DNA of 64,000 nucleotides from Winogradskyella tangerina (GTDB lineage Bacteria > Bacteroidota > Bacteroidia > Flavobacteriales > Flavobacteriaceae): positions 1-64,000 of the forward strand of contig NZ_QERF01000011.1 in assembly GCF_003260205.1 (NCBI RefSeq), read 5' to 3'. The number at the start of each line of letters is the position of its first letter. Within the stretch, counting starts at the first letter, position 1. The translations under genes and the position numbers were made by a program. Of this stretch, positions 55,204 through 64,000 are shown one piece after another. The notes under the pieces were generated by a model that did no database searches, was not told where the DNA came from, and saw only the letters and a program-made list of their open reading frames with translations.

Positions 55204-57201
55204 ATGGCAAAAGAAAATAAAAATTTAAATAAAAAACCGAAGGTAAATCCATATTGGATATATGGAATTATCATCGCAGTGTTCCTTTCTATTCAGTTGT
55301 TTTCTGGTGGTTTTGGAGGGTCAACAGGCACACAAACGACGCCATCACAATTTCTAGAATATTTAGACAGAGGCGATGTTGCAAAGGTTGAAATTGTAAA
55401 CAAACGTGAAGCTAGGGTTTACCTCACCAAAGAAGCACAAGAGCAAGAAATTCATAAAAAATCGAAACCAAAATCGATTCTTCCTTCAGTTACACCAGTT
55501 CCAAATTATAAATTTGAATTTGGTGACCTTCAAAATTTTGAAAAGGATATCCGTCAAAGTATTGAGGAAAACAATCTTACAACTGAGGTTAAATACGAAA
55601 CCGAACAAAATGTATGGGGTGATTTCCTATTAACACTTCTTCCATTTGTGTTGATCATTGGCGTATGGATTTTTATCATGAGACGCATGTCGTCTGGAGC
55701 TGGCGGTGGCGCTGGCGGGCAAATATTCAATATTGGAAAATCCAAGGCTAAACTATTTGATGAAAAATCAGATACTAAGACATCGTTTAAAGATGTGGCC
55801 GGATTAGAGGGTGCAAAAGAGGAAGTTCAAGAAATTGTTGACTTCTTGAAATTCCCAGAAAAATATACTGCATTAGGTGGTAAAATTCCGAAAGGCGCCC
55901 TACTTGTAGGACCTCCGGGAACAGGTAAAACCTTATTGGCTAAAGCTGTAGCAGGTGAAGCAAAAGTACCGTTCTTCTCACTTTCAGGATCAGATTTCGT
56001 AGAAATGTTTGTGGGTGTTGGTGCTTCAAGAGTTAGAGACTTGTTTAAACAAGCGAAAGAAAAATCACCTTCAATCATATTCATCGATGAGATCGATGCT
56101 ATTGGTAGAGCTAGAGGAAAGAATAATTTTTCTGGATCTAACGACGAAAGAGAGAATACCTTAAATCAGCTTCTGACAGAAATGGACGGTTTTGGTACAA
56201 ATACAAATGTTATTGTACTTGCCGCTACCAACAGAGCTGATGTATTAGATAACGCTTTAATGCGTGCTGGTCGATTTGACAGACAGATCTACGTGGATCT
56301 TCCTGATGTGCGTGAACGTAAGGAGATTTTTGAAGTACATCTTCGTCCGTTGAAAAAAGACGAAAAACTTGATGTTGATTTCTTAGCAAAACAAACACCA
56401 GGATTTTCAGGAGCAGATATTGCTAATGTTTGTAATGAAGCCGCTTTAATTGCCGCAAGAAAAGGAAAGAAAGCTGTTAACAAACAAGATTTCTTAGATG
56501 CAGTAGATAGAATTATTGGTGGTTTAGAGAAGAAAAATAAAATCATTACTCCTGAAGAAAAACGTGCTGTAGCATTCCACGAGGCTGGACATGCAACTGT
56601 TAGCTGGATGCTTGAGCACGCCGCTCCATTAGTGAAGGTAACTATTGTACCTCGAGGGCGTTCGCTTGGTGCCGCTTGGTATTTGCCAGAAGAGCGCCTT
56701 ATTGTAAGACCAGAGCAAATGCTAGATGAAATGTGTGCAGCTCTAGGTGGTCGTGCAGCTGAGCAAGTGATCTTTGGGAAAATTTCAACAGGTGCACTTA
56801 GTGATTTAGAAAAAGTAACAAAGCAAGCAAGAGCAATGGTAACCATTTATGGTCTTAGTGATAAAGTTGGTAACCTTACCTACTATGATTCTTCCGGACA
56901 ATCAGAATATGGATTCACAAAACCATATAGTGAAGAAACCGCCGTTCTTATAGATAAAGAAATTTCGGATATTATTGAGGAGCAATATGATCGTGCCGTT
57001 AAATTACTTGAAGAGAATAAAGATAAACTTACCGAGCTAGCTGAAGTATTGTTAGATAAGGAAGTGATCTTTAAAGACAATCTTGAAAAGATTTTCGGTG
57101 AACGAACATTTGGCAAACAAGAAGTCACTGAAACTGCGGAAACTACGGAAGCAACTGAAGCACCAGAAACTACCGGAGACGCCGTAATAGAGGAAGAATA
57201 A
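55204..57201 (+). CDS. ftsH: ATP-dependent zinc metalloprotease FtsH
   Basis: A membrane-bound AAA+ protease that degrades misassembled membrane proteins and regulatory proteins. 665 residues. Membrane segments at about 16-34 and 138-158 flank a periplasmic domain. AAA domain: GPPGTGKT near 236, [15 protein letters not shown], the second region of homology [13 protein letters not shown]. The peptidase has the zinc motif HEAGH (His459, Glu460, His463). The C-terminus is an acidic Thr/Glu-rich tail. A strong terminator follows at 57221. Confidence 0.97.
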   Translation: MAKENKNLNKKPKVNPYWIYGIIIAVFLSIQLFSGGFGGSTGTQTTPSQFLEYLDRGDVAKVEIVNKREARVYLTKEAQEQEIHKKSKPKSILPSVTPVPNYKFEFGDLQNFEKDIRQSIEENNLTTEVKYETEQNVWGDFLLTLLPFVLIIGVWIFIMRRMSSGAGGGAGGQIFNIGKSKAKLFDEKSDTKTSFKDVAGLEGAKEEVQEIVDFLKFPEKYTALGGKIPKGALLVGPPGTGKTLLAKAVAGEAKVPFFSLSGSDFVEMFVGVGASRVRDLFKQAKEKSPSIIFIDEIDAIGRARGKNNFSGSNDERENTLNQLLTEMDGFGTNTNVIVLAATNRADVLDNALMRAGRFDRQIYVDLPDVRERKEIFEVHLRPLKKDEKLDVDFLAKQTPGFSGADIANVCNEAALIAARKGKKAVNKQDFLDAVDRIIGGLEKKNKIITPEEKRAVAFHEAGHATVSWMLEHAAPLVKVTIVPRGRSLGAAWYLPEERLIVRPEQMLDEMCAALGGRAAEQVIFGKISTGALSDLEKVTKQARAMVTIYGLSDKVGNLTYYDSSGQSEYGFTKPYSEETAVLIDKEISDIIEEQYDRAVKLLEENKDKLTELAEVLLDKEVIFKDNLEKIFGERTFGKQEVTETAETTEATEAPETTGDAVIEEE

Positions 57202-57220
57202 ACCATACGATATTCATATA

Positions 57221-57257
57221 AAAAACTTAAATTGACTGAATGTTAATTTAAGTTTTT
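57221..57257 (+). terminator. Terminator of rsfS-ftsH
   Basis: A 13-base perfect stem AAAAACTTAAATT / AATTTAAGTTTTT with an 11-base loop, followed by T. Its T-tract runs into the -7 element of the next operon (TATATTTG, 57259-57266). Confidence 0.85.
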
Positions 57258-57258
57258 T

Positions 57259-57266
57259 TATATTTG
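57259..57266 (+). promoter_or_regulatory. Promoter -7 element for the LUD-cdsA-psd-ACBP operon
   Basis: TATATTTG directly after the ftsH terminator, 38 bases before the ATG of the LUD gene. Confidence 0.5.
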
Positions 57267-57304
57267 GATATCCCCTCATAAAAAAGATTATTAGCAGTCA
57301 TTAA

Positions 57305-57913
57305 ATGAGCTTATTTCGTAAACTCTTCGGAAAAAAGTCTGATCAGTCTGAAGAACAAATACCAAATCAAGAACGAGGCAAATATATGCCCGAAATAAAG
57401 TTGCCTGCTGATGAACGCTTCACAATTAACTTCAAGGCCAATGGCGGTAAATTTTTATACTGCGAAAATATGGATGAAGTTAAAGATAGTTTCAATTCTA
57501 TTTTAGATGAAAACCAATGGCATAACGATAAAGTTTTTCTCATTGATGAACGACTTTCAGCGCTGTTTAAAGATTTCAACTTAAATAGCACCACAAAGAT
57601 TTCTGAAAGCTCTTATTTCTTGTCGACCTGTGAGTATTTAATTTCAGATGATGGATCACTTCTTATTTCTTCAAATCAAATTGCTGAGAAAAAATTAAAA
57701 GAACTCCCAGAACATTTCATCATTTATGCTACTACAAGCCAGTTCGTTGAGAATATTGGTGAGGGTCTTAAAGGTATTAAGGCCAAGAGTAAATCAAAAA
57801 TACCTACTAACATCACAACGATCAAACATTTTAAAACTGCCGACGACAAAGATTTTCTTACTTACGGAAGCAGTGCCAAAAATCTGTACCTACTTCTTCT
57901 AGAGGACTTGTAA
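57305..57913 (+). CDS. LUD domain protein (LutC/YkgG-like)
   Basis: 202 residues. The C-terminal 130 residues have the LUD (lactate utilisation) fold seen in LutC: STCEYLISDDGSLLISSNQI, PEHFIIYATTSQFVENIGEG and the end FLTYGSSAKNLYLLLLEDL. LutC acts with LutA/LutB in lactate oxidation, but neither is nearby. The gene overlaps cdsA by one base and heads a phospholipid operon, so a different role is likely. Confidence 0.87.
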   Translation: MSLFRKLFGKKSDQSEEQIPNQERGKYMPEIKLPADERFTINFKANGGKFLYCENMDEVKDSFNSILDENQWHNDKVFLIDERLSALFKDFNLNSTTKISESSYFLSTCEYLISDDGSLLISSNQIAEKKLKELPEHFIIYATTSQFVENIGEGLKGIKAKSKSKIPTNITTIKHFKTADDKDFLTYGSSAKNLYLLLLEDL

Positions 57914-58734
57914 TGAAAGAATTATCTATCAGAGCCATTTCGGGTGCAATTTATGTTCTACTGCTAATAGGTTCGCTTTACATGCAAAATGCCCTAACAG
58001 CTCTATTAGTGGTTTTTGGTATTTTAAGTTTGGTTGAATTTAGCAAACTGATTCATCTAAGGTCATATGCACAATACATCATATTCGCCATATTTTTCGG
58101 TGTTTTTTGGTATTTATGTCTTTGGAATAAAGACCTCATGGGCAGTGATGAGGCTATTCAAATATTGTTGGTCATTACCATATTTGTGAATTTAATACTG
58201 ATCAAAGATCTGTTTACGACTAAGAAAATTCCGATTTTCGATTCAAAAAGTTTTATAGTCACCACGTTTTATCTAACGAGTGGTTTCATTTTCATGCTAT
58301 TAATCGCTAACTATCAAAATGTATTTACGCCGTTATTATTGCTAGGTGTTTTTATATTGATTTGGGTTAATGACAGTGCGGCCTACCTCGTTGGTAAAAA
58401 CTTTGGAAAGCAGAAATTATTTCCGAGCATTTCTCCTAAAAAAACAGTTGAAGGGTTTTTGGGAGGCTTATTCTTCGCCTGTATTTCGAGTTATTTTATT
58501 TCACTTTATACAGAAACATTAGGTTTTACAAGTTGGCTAATATTAGCTATTATTGTCAGTGTTCTGGGAACATTAGGAGACTTAATAGAGTCGAAATTTA
58601 AACGTCAAGCAGGCGTAAAAGATAGCGGTGTTATAATGCCTGGTCATGGCGGCTTATTAGACCGCCTAGATAGTATTATCTTTGTTGCACCATTTGTGTA
58701 TTTGTTTTTAAGAATTTTAAGTTATGTTTCATAA
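57913..58734 (+). CDS. cdsA: Phosphatidate cytidylyltransferase
   Basis: Makes CDP-diacylglycerol from phosphatidate and CTP, the branch point for phosphatidylserine, phosphatidylethanolamine and phosphatidylglycerol. 273 residues, about seven to eight hydrophobic segments. The CdsA signature is SVLGTLGDLIESKFKRQAGV, then KDSGVIMPGHGGLLDRLDS. It overlaps the LUD gene by 1 base and psd by 11 bases, so expression is tightly coupled. Confidence 0.96.
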   Translation: MKELSIRAISGAIYVLLLIGSLYMQNALTALLVVFGILSLVEFSKLIHLRSYAQYIIFAIFFGVFWYLCLWNKDLMGSDEAIQILLVITIFVNLILIKDLFTTKKIPIFDSKSFIVTTFYLTSGFIFMLLIANYQNVFTPLLLLGVFILIWVNDSAAYLVGKNFGKQKLFPSISPKKTVEGFLGGLFFACISSYFISLYTETLGFTSWLILAIIVSVLGTLGDLIESKFKRQAGVKDSGVIMPGHGGLLDRLDSIIFVAPFVYLFLRILSYVS

Positions 58735-59377
58735 GGAAGGCCATAAAATCATATTTATCACATTAGTAATTGTAGTTGGTTCATTTTTTCTGATCGATGA
58801 GTTCATCACAAATGAATGGCTTAGAAAAGGATTGATGATTACCGTTCTCATTTTCTTTATTCTGATTCTTCAATTTTTCAGGAATCCGAAGCGGTATACA
58901 CATGCCAATGATAAACATGCACTTTCTCCAGTTGATGGTAAAGTTGTGGTTATTGAGGAGGTTATGGAAAATGAAGTTTTCAAGGATAAAAGGATTCAGG
59001 TTTCTGTTTTTATGTCGCCTCTAAATGTGCATGTTACGCGTTATCCTATTGGAGGTAGAATTAGTTTTAGTAAATATCATCCTGGTAAATATTTGGTAGC
59101 ATGGCATCCGAAAGCAAGCGAAGAAAACGAACGCACTACAGTGGTTGTTGAAAATGAAGGGTTTGGTAAAGTACTATACAGACAGATTGCTGGTGCATTA
59201 GCCAAACGAATTGTGAATTATGCCAAAGAAGATGCAAGAGCCGTTCAGGGTGCAGATTCTGGATTTATAAAATTTGGGTCTAGAGTAGATTTATTTTTAC
59301 CTTTAGATGCCGAGATTAAAGTAGAGCTTAACCAAAAAGTGAAAGGCGGCGAAAGTATCATTGCTGAAATGAAATGA
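58724..59377 (+). CDS. psd: Phosphatidylserine decarboxylase family protein
   Basis: Makes phosphatidylethanolamine from phosphatidylserine. 217 residues, the short (archaeal/flavobacterial) form with two N-terminal hydrophobic segments. FMSPLNVHVTRYPIGG is conserved and the self-cleavage site lies in SGFIKFGSRVDLFLP, with Ser186 expected to become the pyruvoyl group. It overlaps cdsA and the ACBP gene at either end. Confidence 0.94.
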   Translation: MFHKEGHKIIFITLVIVVGSFFLIDEFITNEWLRKGLMITVLIFFILILQFFRNPKRYTHANDKHALSPVDGKVVVIEEVMENEVFKDKRIQVSVFMSPLNVHVTRYPIGGRISFSKYHPGKYLVAWHPKASEENERTTVVVENEGFGKVLYRQIAGALAKRIVNYAKEDARAVQGADSGFIKFGSRVDLFLPLDAEIKVELNQKVKGGESIIAEMK

Positions 59378-59640
59378 CACCTGATAAACTAGATATAGAA
59401 TTTAATGAGGCGGTAGAACGAATAAATGCCCATACCGATCCTTTTCCTGCTGATTTCTTATTGCGTCTTTATGCTTACTATAAAAAAGCAACTAATGATT
59501 ATGGACGACCAAGCAGTCGTAAACCTATTATTAATGCCTTTAAGACGAACGCGCTCTTTCAGGTTCAGGATATAAGTGAAGATGAAGCTAAGCAGGAATA
59601 TATCAAACTTGTCAACAACTATTTTTTGTATCGCAAATAG
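59374..59640 (+). CDS. Acyl-CoA-binding protein
   Basis: 88 residues with the four-helix ACBP fold. LLRLYAYYKKATNDYGRPSS is the acyl-CoA binding block, here without the usual GD between T and G, and AKQEYIKLVNNYF is the last helix. ACBP is widespread in eukaryotes and patchy in bacteria, being regular in Bacteroidota. It overlaps psd by 4 bases, so it is co-translated with phospholipid enzymes and may hold or deliver acyl-CoA for that pathway. Confidence 0.92.
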   Translation: MTPDKLDIEFNEAVERINAHTDPFPADFLLRLYAYYKKATNDYGRPSSRKPIINAFKTNALFQVQDISEDEAKQEYIKLVNNYFLYRK

Positions 59641-59642
59641 AA

Positions 59643-60554
59643 TTAATCTCTAATTAAAGGCATTGTAGAACAACGCAAAAGGCCTTCCTGTTTTGCGATT
59701 TCGGCATAAGGAACTTCTTCAACCGTAAATCCTTGCGCTCTTAACCATGTATTCAATCTAGTAAAGTTTTTTTCAGAAATAATTACCTCTTCAGAAATTG
59801 AAAATATATTGCTATTCATGGCATACATTTCTTCTTTTGTGATTTCGAAGACGTTTTCCTTTCCGAAGTAATCTACCAACCATTGGTATTCACTTTCAAC
59901 TAAAAATCCATTCTTATGGATGATGGCCTTGTTTTTACCAATAGGTTGAAAACAACAATCTAAATGCAACGCATTATTGTACGGGTCTGTGTTTGATTTT
60001 CTGAGCTCGAATGCCTTTACTTTTTTGTGAGGAAATAAATCCTGAATAGCTTCAACGGCTTCTTTATTTGTACGTGCCGTAATGAAGTCTGGATAATCTT
60101 CTCCTGTGTAAGTTCCGATGAAAATATAATCATTCCATGGCATTACATCACCGCCTTCAACATGGCATTCATCTGGAAGGATGATACGGTTTGATTTTTC
60201 AACGTTTGTCCAAACATATTCGGTTGCTTCTACTTCATGTTTACGATCTGGGAGAATATTTGCGATAATGATCTTGTCTTCAATAACGAATGAAATATCT
60301 CTAGCAAAAATCTGATTGTAATCTTTTATGATTTCTGGTCGGTATACCTTAACATCGTATTTCTCTAACACCTTTGCAACGGCTTCCATTTCGGCAATCA
60401 TATCGGCTTCTAATGGATAAGTACCGGCTAAAACATGTTGTCGACTTTTAGGATCGTAGCAGTCTTCAGCTTTAGGCGTTGGGCCGTTACTTTCAGCTGT
60501 ACCCAAAATTACGGCTCTTAGGCGTGAGGTTTCATTTTGTATGTTTAATTTCAT
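59643..60554 (-). CDS. Arginine deiminase / dimethylargininase family hydrolase
   Basis: 303 residues of the amidinotransferase superfamily: AVILGTAESNGPTPKAEDCY, IFARDISFVIEDKIIIAN, ILPDECHVEGGDVMPWNDY (the Glu/Asp substrate pocket), NNALHLDCCFQPIG with the catalytic His and the C-terminal LLRCSTMPLIRD with the nucleophile Cys. It acts on a guanidino compound such as arginine, dimethylarginine or an agmatine-like molecule. It sits downstream of gltA but after a terminator, so it probably has its own promoter. Confidence 0.88.
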   Translation of the reverse strand: MKLNIQNETSRLRAVILGTAESNGPTPKAEDCYDPKSRQHVLAGTYPLEADMIAEMEAVAKVLEKYDVKVYRPEIIKDYNQIFARDISFVIEDKIIIANILPDRKHEVEATEYVWTNVEKSNRIILPDECHVEGGDVMPWNDYIFIGTYTGEDYPDFITARTNKEAVEAIQDLFPHKKVKAFELRKSNTDPYNNALHLDCCFQPIGKNKAIIHKNGFLVESEYQWLVDYFGKENVFEITKEEMYAMNSNIFSISEEVIISEKNFTRLNTWLRAQGFTVEEVPYAEIAKQEGLLRCSTMPLIRD

Positions 60555-60568
60555 CTGCTCAGAAACAA

Positions 60569-60596
60569 AAAAGCTTCATAGAAATATGAAGCTTTT
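60569..60596 (-). terminator. Terminator of gltA
   Basis: A 12-base perfect stem AAAAGCTTCATA / TATGAAGCTTTT with a 4-base loop; on the minus strand it is followed by T-rich sequence. It lies 18 bases past the gltA stop. Confidence 0.85.
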
Positions 60597-60614
60597 CATT
60601 GTATTATTATTCTA

Positions 60615-61901
60615 TTAGCGTTCACCGATAGATTTAAATGCTCTTTGGGTTTCACCAACATAAAGTTGTCTAGGTCTTCCAATAGGCTCCTTACGTAAAC
60701 GCATTTCGCGCCATTGTGCAATCCAACCTGGCAAACGACCAAGTGCAAACATTACAGTAAACATTTCAACAGGAATACCCATAGCTCTGTAGATAATTCC
60801 TGAGTAGAAATCTACGTTTGGATATAATTTTCTATCTACAAAATATTGATCTTCTAAGGCTTCTTTTTCAAGACCTTTAGCGATATCTAAAATCGGATCT
60901 TCAACACCTAAATCTCCTAGTACTTCATCTGCTGCAACTTTGATAATTTTTGCTCTTGGATCAAAGTTTTTATATACGCGATGACCAAAGCCCATAAGTC
61001 TGAATGGATCTTCTTTATCCTTAGCTTTTGCCATGTACTTCTTAGTATCTCCACCATCTTCTTTAATGGCTTCTAGCATTTCTAGTACCGCCTGATTTGC
61101 ACCTCCGTGTAAAGGTCCCCATAAAGCTGAAATTCCTGATGCCAAAGACACAAATAAACCGGCATGAGACGAACCTGCTATTCTTACAGTTGATGTAGAA
61201 CAGTTTTGCTCGTGATCGGCGTGAAGTATTAAAAGTTTATCTAATGCATTTACTAAAATTGGGTTCTGAATATACTCGCTATTAGGCTTTTTAAACATCA
61301 TCTTAAGTACATTCTCCACATAGCCTAAATTATCATCGCCATACTCTAATGGTAATCCGTGTTTTTTACGCATCGTCCATGCTACTAGAATAGGAAACTT
61401 TGCCAAAATTCTTACAATAGCATTATACATTGCCTCTTCTGAATTAACATCAACAGACGACGGATAAAATGCTGTTAAAGCACTGGTAAGTGATGATAAC
61501 ACGCCCATAGGATGAGCCGCTTTCGGGAAGGCATCTAAGATTTTCTTTACATCGTCATCGACAACAGATTTTTCTTTGATGTCTGCCTCAAACTTATCGA
61601 GTTGAACCTGGGTAGGTAATTCACCGAAAATAAGTAGATATGCTACTTCTAAAAAGTCTGCTTTTTCAGCTAATTCTTCAATAGAGTAACCGCGATATCT
61701 TAGAATTCCCTTTTCGCCATCTAAGAAGGTAATGGCACTTTCGCAACTTCCGGTATTTTTATAACCTGGATCTATGGTAATTACACCACCTGTTGCACTT
61801 CTCAAGGTTTTTACATCAATCGCAACTTCATTTTCAGTACCAACTTTAACTGGTAATTCGTAAGAGTTGCCATTAATTTCTAAGATTGCTTTATCTGACA
61901 T
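60615..61901 (-). CDS. gltA: Citrate synthase
   Basis: Condenses acetyl-CoA and oxaloacetate in the TCA cycle. 428 residues, the hexameric Gram-negative type. Catalytic blocks: LHADHEQNCSTSTVR, WGPLHGGANQAVLEML and MGFGHRVYKNFDPRA. The N-terminal beta-domain (YELPVKVGTENEVAID, then LRSATGGVITIDPGY) is also present. It partners functionally with mdh at 12191-13117. It has its own terminator. Confidence 0.97.
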   Translation of the reverse strand: MSDKAILEINGNSYELPVKVGTENEVAIDVKTLRSATGGVITIDPGYKNTGSCESAITFLDGEKGILRYRGYSIEELAEKADFLEVAYLLIFGELPTQVQLDKFEADIKEKSVVDDDVKKILDAFPKAAHPMGVLSSLTSALTAFYPSSVDVNSEEAMYNAIVRILAKFPILVAWTMRKKHGLPLEYGDDNLGYVENVLKMMFKKPNSEYIQNPILVNALDKLLILHADHEQNCSTSTVRIAGSSHAGLFVSLASGISALWGPLHGGANQAVLEMLEAIKEDGGDTKKYMAKAKDKEDPFRLMGFGHRVYKNFDPRAKIIKVAADEVLGDLGVEDPILDIAKGLEKEALEDQYFVDRKLYPNVDFYSGIIYRAMGIPVEMFTVMFALGRLPGWIAQWREMRLRKEPIGRPRQLYVGETQRAFKSIGER

Positions 61902-62116
61902 ATTTTATAATGTGTTTTAGTGAATTTTAAGGAGTGTAAATTTACGAAATATCTAAGGATTTATTAAATATTATTATAATGCTTTTAACAATTTAGATAT
62001 TCATAAAATAAATAATTCTGAAGGCGTAATTTTTGTCATATTTTCAAATTATTATGGCTATTTAAAAATTGAATAAAATGACATAATTGTTAATTTTATA
62101 TCACTAATATTTTATA

Positions 62117-62869
62117 ATGAATTTCTTAAGAATTCTTATTTTTTTAATCAGTTGTTCTTGCTTTTCACAAGTAGTTAATGTAGAATCCCTGCGCAAACCT
62201 AGTGACTCGTCAAAATGGACGGGATCTGTAAGTTTAGATGTATCCCTTATTAAAAACACCAATGACATTTTTAGAATTGCTAACAAGGCCCATGTGCAAT
62301 ATGACAATGACCTTAATTTTTGGTTGTTCGTTAATGACCTCAACCTCCAGAAAATTGAAGGTAACTCTCTTGTAAATCGTGGTACGCAACATCTAAGATA
62401 TAACCGAAGAATTTCTGAACGCCTAAAGTGGGAAGTCTTTGCCCAAGGGCAATATGATGCTATTTCCGAAATTGGTTTCAGAGGTCTTTTTGGTACTGGA
62501 CCTCGGTTTAAGATCTCAAAAAACGAAAATTATAGATTTTACTTAGGCGCTTTAATTATGTATGAATATGAAAGAGCAGCAGATAATATTCCAGATCGTA
62601 TTCAAAAGGATTTAAGAGGTAGTATTTATTTGTCTTTCAGTCTTTATCCTACTGAAACGATTACCATTATCAGCACAAGCTATTATCAACCAAAAATTGA
62701 AGCGTTTTCAGATTATAGGTTTTCGAGTAACACCTCATTGCTCTTCAAAATATTTGAAGATCTTGCGTTTAAAGCCAACTTTAATTTCTTTCATGATGCG
62801 TTTCCGATTACCAGTGCCGTGCCCAAAACACAGTTTGAATTAACTAACGGACTATTGTATACCTTCTAA
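62117..62869 (+). CDS. DUF481-like outer-membrane protein
   Basis: 250 residues with a signal peptide (to about CSCFSQ). The mature part resembles DUF481 barrel proteins: WTGSVSLDVSLIKNTNDIFR, QHLRYNRRISERLKWEVFAQ, GPRFKISKNENYRFYLGALI, and a C-terminal strand ending GLLYTF. These are thought to be small outer-membrane barrels. The function is unknown. Its stop overlaps the converging stop of the next gene. The 215 bases upstream (61902-62116) are very AT-rich and I see nothing definite there. Confidence 0.8.
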   Translation: MNFLRILIFLISCSCFSQVVNVESLRKPSDSSKWTGSVSLDVSLIKNTNDIFRIANKAHVQYDNDLNFWLFVNDLNLQKIEGNSLVNRGTQHLRYNRRISERLKWEVFAQGQYDAISEIGFRGLFGTGPRFKISKNENYRFYLGALIMYEYERAADNIPDRIQKDLRGSIYLSFSLYPTETITIISTSYYQPKIEAFSDYRFSSNTSLLFKIFEDLAFKANFNFFHDAFPITSAVPKTQFELTNGLLYTF

Positions 62870-64000
62870 TTCTTTATTATTCTTTGGGTGGTAGTTCTCC
62901 CGTCAGAATTGATCTCGAGAAAATAAACACCATTTAGATATTTAGATACATCGAGTGAAACCTCTGAAGATTCAGTTTGAGACTCAACAATTACTCGACC
63001 TTGAATGTCATAAATTTTCATGCGATCCATTGGCGACTGACTCTTAATCGTTACCAGATTTTTTGCAGGATTCGGATAAACTCTAATCGCATTGCGAGTA
63101 AACTCATCTACAGATAACACCTGAAATAAAGTTTCGGCAACATTGGTTACGATAGGAAAGTTAAAATCGAAGAATATCTCAGCGCTATTACTTACACTAT
63201 CGCCAACAACTAACGAATTATTAGTTCTAATTTTGAAAAGTACATTGCCCAATTCATTGGGTCCAAGATTTATATTATCGAAGAAAAACTCTACAGTATT
63301 GTCTTCAATTCTCGTTACCATGTTATGTGAAGCATTCAAGACCTGAAGCGTACTGAGATCGTAGAAATTTTCGTCAATAACATCCTTTATAACCACAAAC
63401 GTGGCTGCTGCAGTTCCGGTGTTTTCAAATCTGATATTGTAATGCAGGTATTCGCCAATCCTGTCGGGTAAAAGAAAATCTCCTTCAAGACAAGTTATAT
63501 CGTTTGGATCGAAAGAACCTATTACTATTTGTGTATAATCAAAGGCATTATCATCTGGAGTTTCATCCCCTGATACCGGACTAATACTCGCCGTAAAATC
63601 TAATTCGTCATCTATATTTACTGCTGGTGTTTCCATAGGTGAATTCACATTAAGAGTGACATCAATAGTTCGACTCTCAAACGGATTCAGGTCGGTATAA
63701 TTCCACGATAAGTTTCCTGAGGATTGTGCATCTGGTACAATTGAGGTTGACACTAAATCTAAAACACTATCGTCATAGGTGAAGTCGATATTCCCAGATA
63801 ATGTTTGGTTTCCTTTATTCCTATATACTATCTGGTATTTAGCATCAAATCCTGGTTGTGCTGCTACCAAAGGTGAAATAATTATTTCAAGGTCGTTGTG
63901 TACTCCATTGGCAGTAATACAGAAATCTTGATTTACTGTATTGTTTAAATCCGAAAATGGAAATTGAACGCTAGCAGGTGAAACATTAAACCATGGAAGG
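62866..64000 (-). CDS. T9SS type A secreted protein (N-terminus outside window)
   Basis: The frame is open from the right edge (residues PWFNVSPASVQFPFSD at 63960-64000) to the stop at 62866, so 378 residues of the C-terminal part are present. A repeated beta-sandwich region (DFCITANGVHNDLEIIISPL, AKYQIVYRNKGNQTLSGNID, then HYNIRFENTGTAAATFVVIK) is of the DUF11/DUF7619 type found before sorting domains. It ends with a type A T9SS sorting domain (IRVYPNPAKNLVTIKSQ, SKYLNGVYFLEINSDG, TTQRIIKN). The N-terminal catalytic or binding domain is not in view. Confidence 0.88.
   Translation of the reverse strand, partial: LPWFNVSPASVQFPFSDLNNTVNQDFCITANGVHNDLEIIISPLVAAQPGFDAKYQIVYRNKGNQTLSGNIDFTYDDSVLDLVSTSIVPDAQSSGNLSWNYTDLNPFESRTIDVTLNVNSPMETPAVNIDDELDFTASISPVSGDETPDDNAFDYTQIVIGSFDPNDITCLEGDFLLPDRIGEYLHYNIRFENTGTAAATFVVIKDVIDENFYDLSTLQVLNASHNMVTRIEDNTVEFFFDNINLGPNELGNVLFKIRTNNSLVVGDSVSNSAEIFFDFNFPIVTNVAETLFQVLSVDEFTRNAIRVYPNPAKNLVTIKSQSPMDRMKIYDIQGRVIVESQTESSEVSLDVSKYLNGVYFLEINSDGRTTTQRIIKN

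Noticed and set aside
56289..56846. A 185-codon open frame on the minus strand inside ftsH
   Set aside because: It is fully antisense to the FtsH catalytic region and has no family features; long antisense frames are common opposite conserved genes.

Overview
This window is a piece of chromosome from a member of the Bacteroidota, most likely a marine Flavobacteriaceae. The genus cannot be fixed from the sequence alone. The basis is AT-rich DNA, few Shine-Dalgarno sites, many good matches to the Bacteroidota promoter (TTG-N19-20-TAnnTTTG), a fused SecDF, type IX secretion (T9SS) C-terminal sorting domains, an ECF sigma/FecR/TonB-receptor set, and many families typical of flavobacteria (DUF6588, DUF2911, GTG-started yidD, four-helix-bundle S23 protein). 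No rRNA, tRNA, CRISPR array, transposase or prophage gene was seen.

Layout. 1-3029: the N-terminal 852 residues of a large modular secreted adhesin-like protein that runs off the left edge, with a small secreted partner. 3235-7514: folE, then cysS-yidD-lgt-DUF192-membrane protein. 7567-20130, all minus: secDF, a small protein resembling the SecD periplasmic domain, a DUF4412 protein, mdh, a fibronectin-III gene remnant, a DUF6588 outer-membrane protein, gyrB, a CPBP protease with its HTH/DUF4870 regulator, and asnB. 20409-28016: DUF2911 protein, queE, a lipoprotein RidA, a HerA-like ATPase, a lipoprotein, cupin, alpha/beta hydrolase, rluF and two small proteins. 28018-30883: folD and ffh, separated by a four-helix-bundle (S23) gene that sits between two minisatellites in inverted orientation. 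31068-38740: a divergent locus with a very acidic lipoprotein on one side and ECF sigma, FecR, TonB receptor, a PagL-like deacylase and YfiT on the other. 38771-49409: argS, a GH53 galactanase lipoprotein, an orphan TPR histidine kinase, a CpcT-like lipoprotein, a CtlX-type hydrolase and an M14 peptidase. 49471-52119: a T9SS surface protein with a near-identical 723-bp internal tandem duplication. 52245-59640: Nudix, pyrE, birA, rsfS, ftsH and a tightly overlapping LUD-cdsA-psd-ACBP phospholipid operon. 59643-64000: an arginine-deiminase-family enzyme, gltA, a DUF481 protein and the C-terminal part of another T9SS protein.

How the genes fit together. Much of the window serves the cell envelope: Ffh, YidD, SecDF and FtsH (targeting, insertion, quality control), Lgt (lipoprotein maturation, with many lipoproteins nearby), CdsA/Psd (phospholipids), and TonB/outer-membrane proteins. 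The rest is housekeeping metabolism: mdh and gltA (TCA cycle), folE/folD (folate), folE/queE (queuosine), pyrE, asnB, and two aminoacyl-tRNA synthetases.

The most unusual items are: the S23 cassette with inverted CAGT-core repeats between ffh and folD; the acidic lipoprotein paired with the ECF/FecR/TonB system through a shared promoter-proximal motif; the SecD-like satellite protein next to secDF; the apparently leaderless promoters of queE (with a heptamer repeat at its -33 position) and pyrE; a hairpin with a T-tract in the gyrB leader; and the recent 723-bp duplication in the T9SS protein.
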